Assembly: GCA_034401795.1 (NCBI GenBank)
Contig: CM067359.1
Coordinates: forward strand, 149,075,568 to 149,139,567
Source: Chaetoderma sp. LZ-2023a
Taxonomy: Eukaryota > Mollusca > Caudofoveata > Chaetodermatida > Chaetodermatidae
Length of the DNA: 64,000 bases
Direction: 5' to 3'
Below the pieces are notes generated by a model, which was given only the letters and a program-made list of their open reading frames with translations, was not told where the DNA came from and did no database searches. Of this stretch, positions 12,330 to 21,274 are shown piece by piece. Position 1 is the first letter of the stretch; every line of letters starts with the position of its first letter. Position numbers and translations under genes: made by a program.

Positions 12330-13534
12330 TCACGGTGAATGCACTGCCATTGCTGAAATGCTCTTATCATTATTATTATTGGCACTGTCCGAAACATCCG
12401 AAGTGATGGTGGCGCAAATATGGGCATCCATGATGTCCCTCACAGTTACCACTGGTTCCAGGATATCCGTCCGTGTAGCAGCGGCGCTACTCGTATTTGC
12501 CAATGTTGCTGATGCGGTGGAGACGGGAGCTGACGTGATGATGGCAGTTGTAGCTGGCGTGGTGGTTGCTGTAGTTGTCGTGTGAGGGCGGGAAGCTGTA
12601 CCGTCGGCTGAAGACATGGTGCGGGAACGGGTACGGCAGGAGACGACATCTTTCGGAGCTTAGCGTACCTTAGCAGACGACTAGCAGTAATGTTCGGTAC
12701 AGGATGGATATCCTGTGTGTGGGTGATCCGTTTCTTTCCCATGCATGGACGTTCTGGTGTGGTTCCCTTCCTGACTGCTGGGTCAGAAAGGCAAGGAGGC
12801 GGATGCTGAATAACACAGGTCGGAGTTACGCTGATTGTCACAGGCTGCGATGGTCCCGGTCCTTCGTCTATGGTAAACTCCGGTGGAGATGGAGACTGCG
12901 GATAACTGGAAATGTCTATCCCCGCAGGTGTCGTAATCACCACTGAGATTGGCTGACTGGCTGTCAATGTCTGTGCTTCTACGGTGGCGGGTGTGGTAAC
13001 CGTAGCTGACTGGCTAGTAACTGGTGCGGGAGCTGTCGCACTGGATTTTATGGGAAATTTCTGCTTCCTACTTTCCTTCAGGACCGGTGTGGATGAAGTG
13101 ATAGGTACCGGCGTAACATTTCCAAATGCGACTGCCGGCAGAATTGCACATCTGGCTGTCGGTACGTTACTTGCTGTAGCAACGGGAAGACGATGTTCAA
13201 CGGGATATCTATGCATGGTGTTTTTCGTGGGGGTCATCCTCTCGGTCTGGAGAACCTTGACATGGAGCCGAGATTCGAAGTGCGTGGCTAGAATGGCATG
13301 ATACTCATTCTCTTCCCCAGGAACTAACGTCACTTCCAACACACGATGATGATGCCGAAGTGCGTGAGTGATCCTGTAGTGAGTACTGGTGTAGAGATGA
13401 TCCTTATTAATATGAAGAGTGCGGTCGGATTCCCTAGTGAAAGTTCTGGTACATGGCTCTTCGCTAGTCAACAATGAGTTACACGGGAACCGCTTCGGAA
13501 CTGGCACCGATTCTTCTTCGGAGGAATCCGACAA
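12330..13534 (-). pseudogene. Zinc-finger-like third ORF of Gypsy-1 (env position)
   Basis: The open frame 13534-12446 (362 codons) begins with a Ser/Glu-rich leader and a Cys/His cluster at residues 18-46 (C-x9-C-x12-H-x4-H) resembling a C2H2 finger with an enlarged first loop. A long Thr/Pro/Val-rich low-complexity tail follows. Near its end the frame breaks and a second frame (12617-12330) carries on with Thr/Ala-rich sequence, so the protein is probably frameshifted. It has no signal peptide or transmembrane segment, so it is not an envelope protein. Its place between integrase and the 3' LTR makes it an accessory ORF of the retrotransposon. A captured host gene is the alternative. The function is unknown. 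Confidence 0.5.
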
Positions 13535-14103
13535 CGCGAAAGATCTTCAAGAAGTGACATCTCGTTCCCGCATAGTAGTTAGTTGCGGGAACTTTATTCA
13601 AAACCTAATGCCCTATCTCTTCATGGTTTATAACTTTCCAGGCCAAATATAATAACAAAATAACAATAGGAAAAACAGCAGAATTTAGTTTGTGACATGA
13701 AAGAAGCCTAATGCTATGTTCTTCCCTAGTATCGAGTTTTGATGGGAAGATAAAGTTTCAGAGCGCGCTTCCTCCGTTTATACTATTTGGTGACGTCACA
13801 GGCAGTGGATGACCACACCTAAAAAGTTTTACAGGTGATTCGGTCATTCTTATGTGAATATTTCCTTGCTTTCCTCCCATATGAGGGAGTAGTTGTAACT
13901 ATAGGAAGAATGGCTCATTCGCACATTTAACAGTCTCCGATCAACATAGAAATGCGGTACTACTTTGTCACCTTTTAATTAGCATGAGGGGGTTTTCTAG
14001 GTTGGATGCTTATAAACTTTCCTATTCGAATTTTAGGCTGGAGCACCTGATGGGGTGCGTGGGAGCCAGGTGACGTCAGCGGTAGTCTCCTGGACTCACC
14101 CTC
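13535..14103. other. Gypsy-1 internal sequence without ORF
   Basis: This lies between the accessory ORF start and the Polinton insertion point. Nothing recognisable was found. Confidence 0.4.
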
Positions 14104-14399
14104 AGTAGTATAGCCGGGATTAAACGGATACCACGTCCCCGAATAACGGGGGAAATAAAGAAATTCGCCTCCCAGGCCCTTAACAATTGAGGGCCGCATT
14201 TTTTAGGTGTTTTTAGGTCCAGGTAGCGCAGGCCTCTAAAAAAAACTGCCGCACCTAGGGGCCCCCCTTCACTATGCCAGCACGTAGTGCGACGTAGTGC
14301 GACGCCACACCCCCATAATGAAAGCACCCGGGAGGCGAATTTCCCGATTACCCCCGTTATTCCGGGACGTTGTATCCGTTTAATCCCGGCTATACTACT
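14104..14399 (+). repeat. Polinton left terminal inverted repeat, itself a foldback
   Basis: The 296-bp repeat matches the reverse complement of 30337-30616. Its own two ends are also inverted copies of each other over about 72 bp (roughly 14104-14176 against 14326-14399), sharing AGTAGTATAGCCGGGATTAA and a GCCTCCC box. Each end of the element could therefore fold into a hairpin or be a MITE-like unit in its own right. Confidence 0.9.
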
Positions 14400-14404
14400 T
14401 AGCA

Positions 14405-14611
14405 CATGGTCTTAACGTCCATTTAGAGACAAGCATACTCAGCGGTATACGAGCTGAACAAGCACGCATTACATGGTCTGAACGTCCAGACAAGCATACT
14501 CAGTGGTATACGAGCTGATCAAGCACGCATTACATGGCGTCCATTTAGAGATAAGCATACTTAGTGGTATACGAGCTGATCAAGCACGCATTACATGGTC
14601 TTATCAGCGGC
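14405..14611 (-). repeat. Left subterminal 67-bp satellite, about 3 units
   Basis: Three units carry CATTTAGAGA, GGTATACGAGCTGATCAAGC and GCATTACATGG. They are the inverted counterpart of the right array at 29113-30336. Unit length varies through small deletions. Confidence 0.85.
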
Positions 14612-14661
14612 CTGCGCCACTGCTGTAGACGCCAGCACGAGCAATACGATGAGAAGCATGG

Positions 14662-15631
14662 CTATATATGAAGAGTTAAACTGAACAGAGTGAACCCCTC
14701 GAGAAATATATGTGCCAGATCGAGCCCTGCTCCATCCGGATCGATAGTGATCTTCATCCCCTCAGGGGCAGGGGCTAGCTGCTTCACTCTGCCGCCGGCT
14801 AAGAAACGTAGCTCTAGGACTATATGAGTCGTTTGCGGGCTAATGAGTCCCACTCGCTGAAGCAGTTTAACAGCACTCTTGGCTTTGGAGACATGTGACA
14901 CCCCATCGACCCATAGGGTGCCCTCCTGGACAGCTTTTCTGGTCCATCGAATGGACGACGCAGCAGGAGCTTTCCACCTGTAACCCTGATCCGGTGACCC
15001 ACCCTCGTCAGGGAGACACCTTCACCTATGTAGGTGAGGAAGGACGATCCCTGATTGTAGAGCTTTCGAACTGTCCCATCCTTTTCCACAACGGTGGAGA
15101 TGGGAGTAACCTCTATGTCAATGAGTGCGGGAGGCCTATATAGGGGCAACCATGTTTGCCAGTTCCCCGCAGGTCCGGCGCGGTACCACACTTCATTCTT
15201 CTCAAATATGAACTGCAGTTTTTTGCCAGGGTCAATAGCAGGCCATCACGGACCATCGGCGGGGCATCGCTCGAATAGGGTTTGACCAGATGAAAGCTGA
15301 TGTCGTTATTTAGGGTGTTGAGGTCTGCCACCTTTGTATCCGAGAGCTCAATCAACGGCTCGAGGACGTACTTCCTCTTCGGGAAATCGTACCGAAACAC
15401 GATCTTGTGGCCATCTATGTCGCGACCCAGGCGCCCTTTCGTCACATCCTTGAGGTCTGTGAGCAGCTCCACCCCATCACCACCAATGGGGTGGAGGGAG
15501 AATGCCTTTGAGCTTGCTTCGTACTGTAGGGCGAATGACTTGCCATCACTCTCTTCTACCTTGGCAGCATCAACTGCATACACATCTGCGAGGTCAGCAA
15601 GGCCGGTCGAGTGAGCAAATATGGGTTCCAT
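14662..15631 (-). pseudogene. Polinton ORF, unassigned, about 320 codons, frameshifted
   Basis: Three overlapping minus-strand frames (15631-15113, 15191-14820 and 14901-14662) follow one another with only short overlaps and read as one protein with two frameshifts, near 15190-15230 and near 14900. The sequence is rich in predicted beta-strand residues (for example ALIDIEVTPISTVVEKDGTV) and has no membrane segment, compatible with a structural or virion role, but no family was recognised. The start at 15631 is supported by a TTTAA box 25 nt upstream and a TATAG patch. The box is shared with a divergent plus-strand ORF at 15670. Its 3' end faces the left terminal repeat. Confidence 0.6.
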
Positions 15632-15648
15632 GGCACGCTATAAAGGGG

Positions 15649-15656
15649 GTTTAAAC
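15649..15656. promoter_or_regulatory. Shared TTTAA box of a divergent pair
   Basis: GTTTAAAC is a perfect palindrome. Its first base lies 25 nt upstream of the ATG at 15631 (minus) and 21 nt upstream of the ATG at 15670 (plus). TATAG-like and ATATAA patches lie between box and ATG on the two sides. Confidence 0.6.
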
Positions 15657-15669
15657 GAGACATATAACC

Positions 15670-16038
15670 ATGCCGGTGGTCCGACTGCTACTCTCCGGTG
15701 GTGAGAACATAATCTAGAGGGGAGATGGGGGGTACAGTACCGTGTAGAATGGGTCCTCTTCGAGGTGCCCCAGCGGGGGCACAACATACATACACGCCGA
15801 TGTGCTGCATCAACCTCGGGGCCGTGCACACAGCAGCTCACTGGTAGAAGTCGGCCGGGATGTGATAGAGTATCTCCAAGGTGCCAACAGCAACCTATGG
15901 AAAGCTATCAGTCCTAGCCTGTTCACACCTGTAAATCACCTGTTTGACAACCCCTCCATTAACATATACGCCAGCACGGATGGGGTATCGGACGCCCATT
16001 TAGAGTTTACACTCTTATTACTCATTGACATGACATGA
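15670..16038 (+). pseudogene. Small Polinton ORF, 122 codons with two in-frame stops
   Basis: From the ATG at 15670 a single frame runs to TGA at 16036-16038, broken only by TAG at 15715-15717 and TAG at 15745-15747. The intact part (after 15748) contains NLWKAISPSLFTPVNHLFDN and is slightly hydrophobic at its C-terminus. The start is inferred from the shared TTTAA box. The stop overlaps the ATG of the next ORF as ATGA. No family was recognised. Confidence 0.5.
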
Positions 16039-16448
16039 TATCATACCAGCAATATCTGGCCTTTGCCGAGATGATGAACCCGATAGAGGATTGCCCCTTC
16101 TTAACCCCTACACAGATAAAGGCTTTAAACGAACAGATGCCTGCACAGCAACAGATCTGTCAACAAGAAGGAGAGCGCCTACAGTGGGAGAACTGGTATC
16201 AACAGAATGCGCGCAGGGCAAGGAGGGACAGGGGAAATTTCCGATACTGGCAGGCCCGCCTGGAGGAGAGTAAGCGGGATGCAGGAGTCTTGACAGACGA
16301 CGATCGGCCAGATGTCTACGACGATGAGCCAGGTGTCTTCACGGACGAGGATGAGCCAGAGGTCATACAGTGGGAAGAGGAGATGGCGCGGAAGTATAAG
16401 ATCAAGAAAGCCATCCAGGGCGGACCTACTATCTTGGTGATAAGGTGA
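16035..16448 (+). CDS. Polinton ORF, charged protein, 137 aa
   Basis: The start codon overlaps the stop of the preceding ORF (ATGA), and no TTTAA box is present, suggesting coupled translation. The protein is very charged: a Gln/Arg-rich middle, then Asp/Glu-rich repeats around residues 90-120 (DDDRPDVYDDEPGVFTDEDE). No membrane segment. After the stop, another frame is open from about 16449 to TAA at 16615-16617 and reads like a continuation (DVSLRTLLAPDIVLDDYVLR), so the original protein was probably about 190 aa and has lost frame near 16440. The function is unknown. Confidence 0.6.
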   Translation: MISYQQYLAFAEMMNPIEDCPFLTPTQIKALNEQMPAQQQICQQEGERLQWENWYQQNARRARRDRGNFRYWQARLEESKRDAGVLTDDDRPDVYDDEPGVFTDEDEPEVIQWEEEMARKYKIKKAIQGGPTILVIR

Positions 16449-16611
16449 AGTTCCAGATGTCAGTCTCAGAACGCTACTGGCACCCGACATAGTGCTGGAT
16501 GACTACGTTCTAAGAGCCATCTGTCTCAAGACCAAAAAGCTGGCAGGGTTTACCAGGCTCTCCAAAATGAACCCTTCTATGACTCATAAGCAGATTCTGC
16601 AGGTGATGTTG

Positions 16612-16632
16612 GTTTAAGCCTCCAAATATACT
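16612..16632 (+). promoter_or_regulatory. TTTAA box upstream of the 16633 gene
   Basis: GTTTAAG begins 21 nt before the ATG, with ATATA at 16626-16630. The TAA of the box doubles as the stop codon of the upstream open frame. Confidence 0.6.
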
Positions 16633-17253
16633 ATGGCAAAATCAGAGTGGTGGAAGCAACCAGAACTATACCCCTCCCTGACTGCTGACGAGGGCGGTAC
16701 CATCCACGGCTGGCGGCTCCAGCAGATAGATACCATCAGGCAGAATCTCGTCCATGAGGCAGAAAAGTACGGCAGAACGCGCAGTCGATATAAGACAGCC
16801 TACAACGTCCTCGCGCATACAACCACTGCTGCGGGCGTGATTGGAGCCAGTGCTGGTGTGGCAGCTGTGGCCACTCTCGCTACAGGGGTGGGTGCCCTCG
16901 TCGCCATCCCTCTGGGTGGCGTGACACTAGCCGCCACTGTCTTGGCCACGGGCTTGGGAGTGTGGCAGCGGCAGATCACAAGGAGGTTGGAGAGGCATGC
17001 TAAGTACGTGACACTAGCACAGCGTATGCTACGGACTATCGACGCGGCTGTCAGCAAAGCTCTCGAGGATGGCCTGGTCACCGATGAAGAGTATCACCAT
17101 ATATTGAAGGTCCAAGCCCTGTACCGCACTGAGAAACCTAAAGTGCGACAGCAATACCTCAAAGGCTCCCGCGGGCGGGTTGATATGGAGGAGTTAAAAA
17201 ACGAGATGGTACGGCGAGGTCACCTCGCCGGTCTCTGGAGCAACTATAAATAA
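16633..17253 (+). CDS. Polinton membrane-hairpin protein, 206 aa
   Basis: The ORF is intact. Residues about 55-110 form two hydrophobic Ala/Val/Gly-rich segments separated by a short turn (TTAAGVIGASAGVAAVATLA and IPLGGVTLAATVLATGLGVW), flanked by basic residues, then a charged helical C-terminal half. The topology resembles SLATT-type two-helix membrane proteins, but no family is claimed. A role in a virion membrane or host membrane association is possible. The start has a TTTAA box 21 nt upstream. It is followed after 33 nt by the next plus-strand gene. Confidence 0.7.
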   Translation: MAKSEWWKQPELYPSLTADEGGTIHGWRLQQIDTIRQNLVHEAEKYGRTRSRYKTAYNVLAHTTTAAGVIGASAGVAAVATLATGVGALVAIPLGGVTLAATVLATGLGVWQRQITRRLERHAKYVTLAQRMLRTIDAAVSKALEDGLVTDEEYHHILKVQALYRTEKPKVRQQYLKGSRGRVDMEELKNEMVRRGHLAGLWSNYK

Positions 17254-17266
17254 TGTGCTGCGTTAG

Positions 17267-17286
17267 CTTTAAGAACACCAGTATAG
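17267..17286 (+). promoter_or_regulatory. TTTAA box upstream of the 17287 gene
   Basis: CTTTAAG begins 20 nt before the ATG, and GTATAG directly abuts the ATG. Confidence 0.55.
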
Positions 17287-18522
17287 ATGGCCTTCCCACG
17301 GGACCTCACAACAGTCAACCGGAACCAACCGCCCCTCCTGGGTACACTCTTGACTGGCCTGAGAGGCCTACTTGATGATATACCAGAGCTAACACCTTTC
17401 TCTATCACAGTGGATGGACGGGCCCGAATCAGCTTCTCCATCAACCCACGACCACTGACGAACCGCCCCATCACCATCAAGGATGCGAAGCAAGCTCATA
17501 CTTGGATGACTGCTCCAAGCCTCTCATACTGGAATCAGCAGCTGAACTTTGCCGTGTGGTGTGCCACGGCAGGCTGTGGAGTAAGTTCCACCATGCTTCA
17601 CTCCTATTCTGGTACTCCTAAGCTGTGCTCATCGCCAGCTGTCTCAGATTCCACGTGTACTTCACTGTGCGACGAATCCTCCATGAGCTGGGTGCAAGCC
17701 TCCCTGATACAAACGACTTCGACCCACAGCTCAACCGTCATAACGTCTCAGCGGCCAGCAGACTACAGAGAGAGTTCAGTGGTCACCCAGACTATCGGTG
17801 GCATGGCGGCGACAACCACGGTCTAGGGATTATGTACGGTGGCCCGGGACGTGACTACTCAGGATTCCCCTATCGAACACCCCGACGAGTAGGCCGACGG
17901 AAGACAGCGACATTCTCGTTCGATCCAGACTCCGATCCTGGAGCGATAGTGCAGAATATGCACATCACCGGAATCAGGCAGGACTCCCCAGATGCGTGGA
18001 AGTACTTTGTCCCACACACCACCTCGGGCCTCACACCAGCAGGGATCGTTCGGATCAACCAGTCCCTGGAAGCCCTGTGCTACTGCCTCCTTACAGCGCA
18101 GACCAAGCTGCGTCATTCCATAGATCGTGGCAGATCCCAGCAGTCTTATTGCTAAGTTCCAGCAGGGGCTGCAGAAGGCCAATCGCAAACTTGACTTTGC
18201 TCTTTCACCACACCTACGGTTGATTCCGAGCAACATGATCGTGAACATCGAGGACCTACAAGTCAGGGGCTATAACAACATGATAGTCGAGGGGAGTTCT
18301 CCCGGTGTCCACTTCGGTTTCAACGCGGATATCAACACACCTAGACGTAATACGGGCCATACAGTCATTCCGACACTGCAGCCAGTCGACACAGCGCTTC
18401 CCATGGCAGCGCCAACCCCACCACTGCAGCCAGTCGCCACGACACCACTTCCCGTGGCAGCTCTACGAGTGGTGTCAGGCCTAACTATCGTGGTGCTCGG
18501 GATCAGCCTACTCCGCCGCTAG
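17287..18522 (+). pseudogene. Largest unassigned Polinton ORF, about 410 codons, broken
   Basis: Three frames follow each other: from 17287 (open to about 17610), the frame covering about 17590-18155 and the frame from about 18127 to 18522. The first switch lies near 17590-17620, where the second frame also has an in-frame TAA (17619-17621); the second lies near 18120-18150. Recognisable pieces include QQLNFAVWCATAGCG, SPDAWKYFVPHTTSGLTPAG and NRKLDFALSPHLRLIPSN, with a hydrophobic C-terminal segment (VVSGLTIVVLGISLL). I cannot assign a fold. Size and position would suit a virion structural protein, but this is a guess. The start is supported by a TTTAA box. Confidence 0.55.
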
Positions 18523-18984
18523 CAAATCAGCTATCTCGTCAGTCTCGGCTGGGACCACAGTGAGACACTGAGCCAGCTTGGCCTGCCCAACAGCCCCTAT
18601 ACACGCTGCCAACATGCACATCCAAGGGCTGGAGGGTTCCGCAGTGCATCCTTTTTCCAGCTTGTAGTATCGCAGAGCCTTGTTCAGCTCTGAGTTAGGT
18701 GAGGCCATGGAGGTCTGCAACTGCTGGAACACATCTGACAGATACTCCCGATCCTTGTAGAAACCTTTAGTTCGCAGGAGCTGCTCAACGATACTCCCAC
18801 CCATGATAAGGTATTCGAGGAAGCAGATCTGCCCCTTTCCAAATCCTAGATAGAGCTTCACAGCTGTCAGCTCCTCTGTCAGCTCAGCACCAGAGAGCTG
18901 AGCGAGCTCATCTGGCGTCTTCTTCTTGTAGGCCTTCAGCTCCCTCTGGAAGACCTCATAGTACTTCTCGCATAGCGCGGACAT
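18508..18984 (-). CDS. Polinton ORF, helical, 158 aa
   Basis: An intact minus-strand ORF, convergent with the preceding gene and overlapping its 3' end by 15 nt. The protein looks mostly alpha-helical (EKYYEVFQRELKAYKKKTPD at the N-terminus) and ends with a Cys-containing hydrophobic stretch near residues 120-145. No family was recognised. A CTTAAAC box lies only a few nt from its ATG and is better placed for the divergent ORF at 19008. Confidence 0.65.
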   Translation of the reverse strand: MSALCEKYYEVFQRELKAYKKKTPDELAQLSGAELTEELTAVKLYLGFGKGQICFLEYLIMGGSIVEQLLRTKGFYKDREYLSDVFQQLQTSMASPNSELNKALRYYKLEKGCTAEPSSPWMCMLAACIGAVGQAKLAQCLTVVPAETDEIADLLAAE

Positions 18985-19007
18985 GTTTAAGATGACTCAA
19001 TAGGGAG
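18985..19007 (+). promoter_or_regulatory. TTTAA box upstream of the 19008 ORF
   Basis: GTTTAAG begins 23 nt before the ATG at 19008, with CAATAG between. It abuts the ATG of the divergent minus-strand gene at 18984. Confidence 0.5.
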
Positions 19008-19217
19008 ATGAATATTCCTGAGTACAAACCCGGCCACCTGGCAGATGCAGACTGGGAAGATCTTATTAGCTCACTCGACGGGGAACACAGGTGTTTAACT
19101 GTGTTGTATACTCAGGGTTTAAACAATGCCGTCAACGGTACAGATCGTGAAGCAACTGCCCGAGAGCCAGATGAGTCTTCAGAAGGTAGAGGACCTGCTG
19201 CGAACCAAGACAGATAA
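19008..19217 (+). CDS. Small Polinton ORF, up to 69 aa
   Basis: The first about 35 codons (NIPEYKPGHLADADWEDLIS) look like an acidic protein. The later part overlaps the next gene in another frame, so the true product may end earlier or be frameshifted near 19090. It is supported mainly by the upstream TTTAA box at the standard distance. Function unknown. Confidence 0.4.
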   Translation: MNIPEYKPGHLADADWEDLISSLDGEHRCLTVLYTQGLNNAVNGTDREATAREPDESSEGRGPAANQDR

Positions 19218-19514
19218 GTTACTGACACAGGCTAAACCTCTGGCAGTCCATGTCGCCAGTAACGAGGCGGCAAATGTGGCTGTGGTGAAGATAAGGTTCT
19301 TCCTGCCGCCACTGCAGCTGTCCTCGCTACCGTAGTGAGTGGGGTGGCCGGCCACTGTCTTGGAATAACTCATCCCATCCCAAAGATCGCCCTCAGTGGT
19401 GCCGCCTACACTGCCGCCGCCAAGATCATGGGTGAACGTGTTACACTAATGGAGGCCGCGGTTCTAGGGCTAGCAACGAGTGCAATGGCCGAGATCATCG
19501 TCCCCTATGTTTAA
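19126..19514 (+). pseudogene. Small Polinton membrane-type ORF, frameshifted
   Basis: The frame from ATG 19126 gives a soluble N-terminus (QLPESQMSLQKVEDLLRTKT). Between 19285 and 19290 the sense moves to another frame, which continues with an Ala/Val-rich hydrophobic region to TAA at 19512-19514. The whole would be about 129 aa with one or two membrane segments. No family was recognised. Confidence 0.5.
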
Positions 19515-19533
19515 CCCTTCTGAATAGTGAGAG
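19509..19533 (+). promoter_or_regulatory. TTTAA box upstream of the 19534 ORF
   Basis: GTTTAAC begins 25 nt before the ATG, followed by GAATAG. Its TAA is the stop codon of the preceding gene. Confidence 0.5.
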
Positions 19534-19779
19534 ATGGATGACGAGACCACTGCAGCATATGAGGCATGGCGGGCTGGAGGGTGGTGTGTAGTCCATAGTC
19601 GAGCATGCGGCCTGAGGATTGCCAATGCCCAGTAATGGTGGACCGCCCACAAGGCGTGCCCCTGCAGAGAGGGCCAGTACCCTGAGCACTGCTACCTATT
19701 CCCTTGGCCGACTGCGTGGTCCTCCTATGCCAACTATTTCACTGGGGCTATGACTAGTGGGTTTAAGCCGCGTATATAG
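19534..19779 (+). pseudogene. Small Trp/Cys-rich Polinton ORF with one stop
   Basis: From the ATG at 19534 a single frame runs 81 codons to TAG at 19777-19779, interrupted once by TAA at 19633-19635. The predicted peptide is rich in Trp, Cys and aromatic residues (KACPCREGQYPEHCYLFPWP). It was missed by length-based ORF calling because of the stop. The function is unknown; the cysteine spacing could suit a small metal-binding or disulphide-bonded protein. Confidence 0.45.
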
Positions 19780-19783
19780 CACT
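19761..19783 (+). promoter_or_regulatory. TTTAA box upstream of the 19784 gene
   Basis: GTTTAAG begins 23 nt before the ATG, with TATATAG at 19773-19779. The box lies inside the end of the preceding ORF. Confidence 0.6.
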
Positions 19784-20287
19784 ATGACTCTGTCACTCAC
19801 AGACCTAGAAAGCAAAGAGCTAGGCGATCTTGCTCACTTGGGCGAGGCACGCCTCGGTTCAGAGGACACTGTTGCCCCTATCTCCTTCCTAGACTTCGAT
19901 GAGAAGGGAGACCCGCGGGAGATCCGAGGTACCATCCCAGCCCGAGATCTCGTCGGGAACACTGATAAGGTAGGACAATCGGCCATTAACAAGGCCAAGA
20001 CTGTATACAAGGGGATGGGCATCAAAGACAGGGCAACGATGCGAGGTATGCTCGGAGTCGACGAGGCTGGTGCCATCAAGGTTATGGCTGAGTCCTATGC
20101 ACAAGACCTGGTTAAGGATCTCCTGAAACCGCGGAGCTTTTTCCAACAAGACGGAGATAATCTCAGGGTAGGCACCATCGGCCTGAGCAATATCATGGTC
20201 GATGGCAAAAAAGGTGCTACCGACAGCCTCCAGCTACCAGAGGTGAAGAAGTCAGGGTTCTTTGGTTTGCCGTTTAAGCTCACATAA
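19784..20287 (+). CDS. Polinton ORF, 167 aa, unassigned
   Basis: An intact ORF. The ATG at 19784 is preferred over the upstream in-frame ATG at 19757 because the TTTAA box and TATATAG lie between them. The protein is hydrophilic with no membrane segment and includes SAINKAKTVYKGMGIKDRAT and a Gly-rich C-terminal part (VGTIGLSNIMVDGKKGATDS). No family was recognised; an internal virion or DNA-binding protein is possible. Confidence 0.65.
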   Translation: MTLSLTDLESKELGDLAHLGEARLGSEDTVAPISFLDFDEKGDPREIRGTIPARDLVGNTDKVGQSAINKAKTVYKGMGIKDRATMRGMLGVDEAGAIKVMAESYAQDLVKDLLKPRSFFQQDGDNLRVGTIGLSNIMVDGKKGATDSLQLPEVKKSGFFGLPFKLT

Positions 20288-20292
20288 TAGTC
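20272..20292 (+). promoter_or_regulatory. TTTAA box upstream of the 20293 ORF
   Basis: GTTTAAG begins 21 nt before the ATG, with CATAATAG between. Confidence 0.55.
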
Positions 20293-20571
20293 ATGGCTTC
20301 CTGCGCGTGTATCGTACAGATACTGGATGTGCTAGAGACTGCGGGTGCTGACACAGGCCCTCTACGCTATCTTCTCAGCTGCTGCTGGGATTTCATGCTT
20401 GACGCTTCCATCGCATCCTTCGTATCCGCCGGAGGTACAACGCTACCCACACAGCAGGTGCAAAAGCTGGTGCAGGAAGTACAGCCGTTTAGTCTCCCAG
20501 ATATAGACGAGGCTACCGCCGACCAAGTGCTAACCATCCTTCGCGCACATGTCTGTACCATTCGACAGTAG
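20293..20571 (+). CDS. Small Polinton ORF before the ATPase, 92 aa
   Basis: An intact small ORF with several cysteines (ASCACIVQ near the start, LLSCCWDFMLD near residues 27-37) and a helical C-terminus. It starts behind a TTTAA box. Its last 23 nt overlap the ATPase start in another frame, the same overlap length as between the 77-aa ORF and the integrase at 24180-24202. No family was recognised; it may be co-expressed with the ATPase. Confidence 0.6.
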   Translation: MASCACIVQILDVLETAGADTGPLRYLLSCCWDFMLDASIASFVSAGGTTLPTQQVQKLVQEVQPFSLPDIDEATADQVLTILRAHVCTIRQ

Positions 20572-21211
20572 GCCAGGCGATGCTGGCCAGGTGGTGCTGA
20601 TCATTGCCCCGTCAGGCCACGGGAAAAACATCTTGCTGCGGGCTCTCCTGGCCGAACATCTACACTCTCAATACATCCTTCTGGTGTCTGACTCCGCTGC
20701 TGAGGCGGTTGACAGTAATGATCAATGGTACAATGGTCCAGTCACCAAGATGCAGAACCTGCAAGCCCTGATGGAGAAGCTGCTGGCAGCCCGACTGAGA
20801 GAACCACTTGTTCTAGTTATCGATGACCCTGCAATGGACCAGAAGACAGTCACCTACCTCAGCAACATCACCTGGCGCATCCGGCACACAAAGATAACTG
20901 TCTTCATCCTCTTTCAGAAGTACACCCGCGAGATCTCACCAGACATCCGCCACAATGCCCGGTTGCTATACTTCAGCTCCAAGTGTGGACGTGCCCTGCT
21001 CAAGACCATATACGACAGCCTAACCCTCAAGGAGCCAAAAGGGGACTTTATCGCAGGTGTACAGAGGGCAGCTGAGCTGTACCACTTCATCTTCAGCAAC
21101 AAGGAGACAGGTGAGCTGTCACACTTCGAGCCCTCTCTGGAAAAGGCGCAGACCTTCACCTACAAGCTGAATCCAGCCAGAAAACTAGCCTGCTCTACGC
21201 ATTATCGCTGA
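20549..21211 (+). CDS. Polinton packaging-type ATPase (FtsK/HerA, A32-like), 220 aa
   Basis: Walker A is at residues 20-27 (APSGHGKN) and Walker B at 87-93 (LVLVIDD, acidic D92-D93), followed by an arginine-rich region (NITWRIRHTKITVFILFQKY) and a segment around DIRHNARLLYF typical in layout of viral genome-packaging ATPases. The usual Ser/Thr after the Walker A Lys, which coordinates Mg2+, is Asn here (AAC), so ATP hydrolysis is probably impaired in this copy. The ORF is open throughout and has the usual family length. It starts inside the 3' end of the preceding ORF and has no TTTAA box of its own. Its role would be to drive DNA into a capsid. Confidence 0.85.
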   Translation: MSVPFDSRPGDAGQVVLIIAPSGHGKNILLRALLAEHLHSQYILLVSDSAAEAVDSNDQWYNGPVTKMQNLQALMEKLLAARLREPLVLVIDDPAMDQKTVTYLSNITWRIRHTKITVFILFQKYTREISPDIRHNARLLYFSSKCGRALLKTIYDSLTLKEPKGDFIAGVQRAAELYHFIFSNKETGELSHFEPSLEKAQTFTYKLNPARKLACSTHYR

Positions 21212-21274
21212 CAGACAGACCGCGGCGGTCTCCGCTGCAACTTTTTTCGTTCAGGCTGCGCGGTCTTCGTCCGC

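Noticed and set aside
12322-13301. Plus-strand ORFs over the zinc-finger-like ORF
   Set aside because: Shadows of the low-complexity minus-strand frame, with no features of their own.
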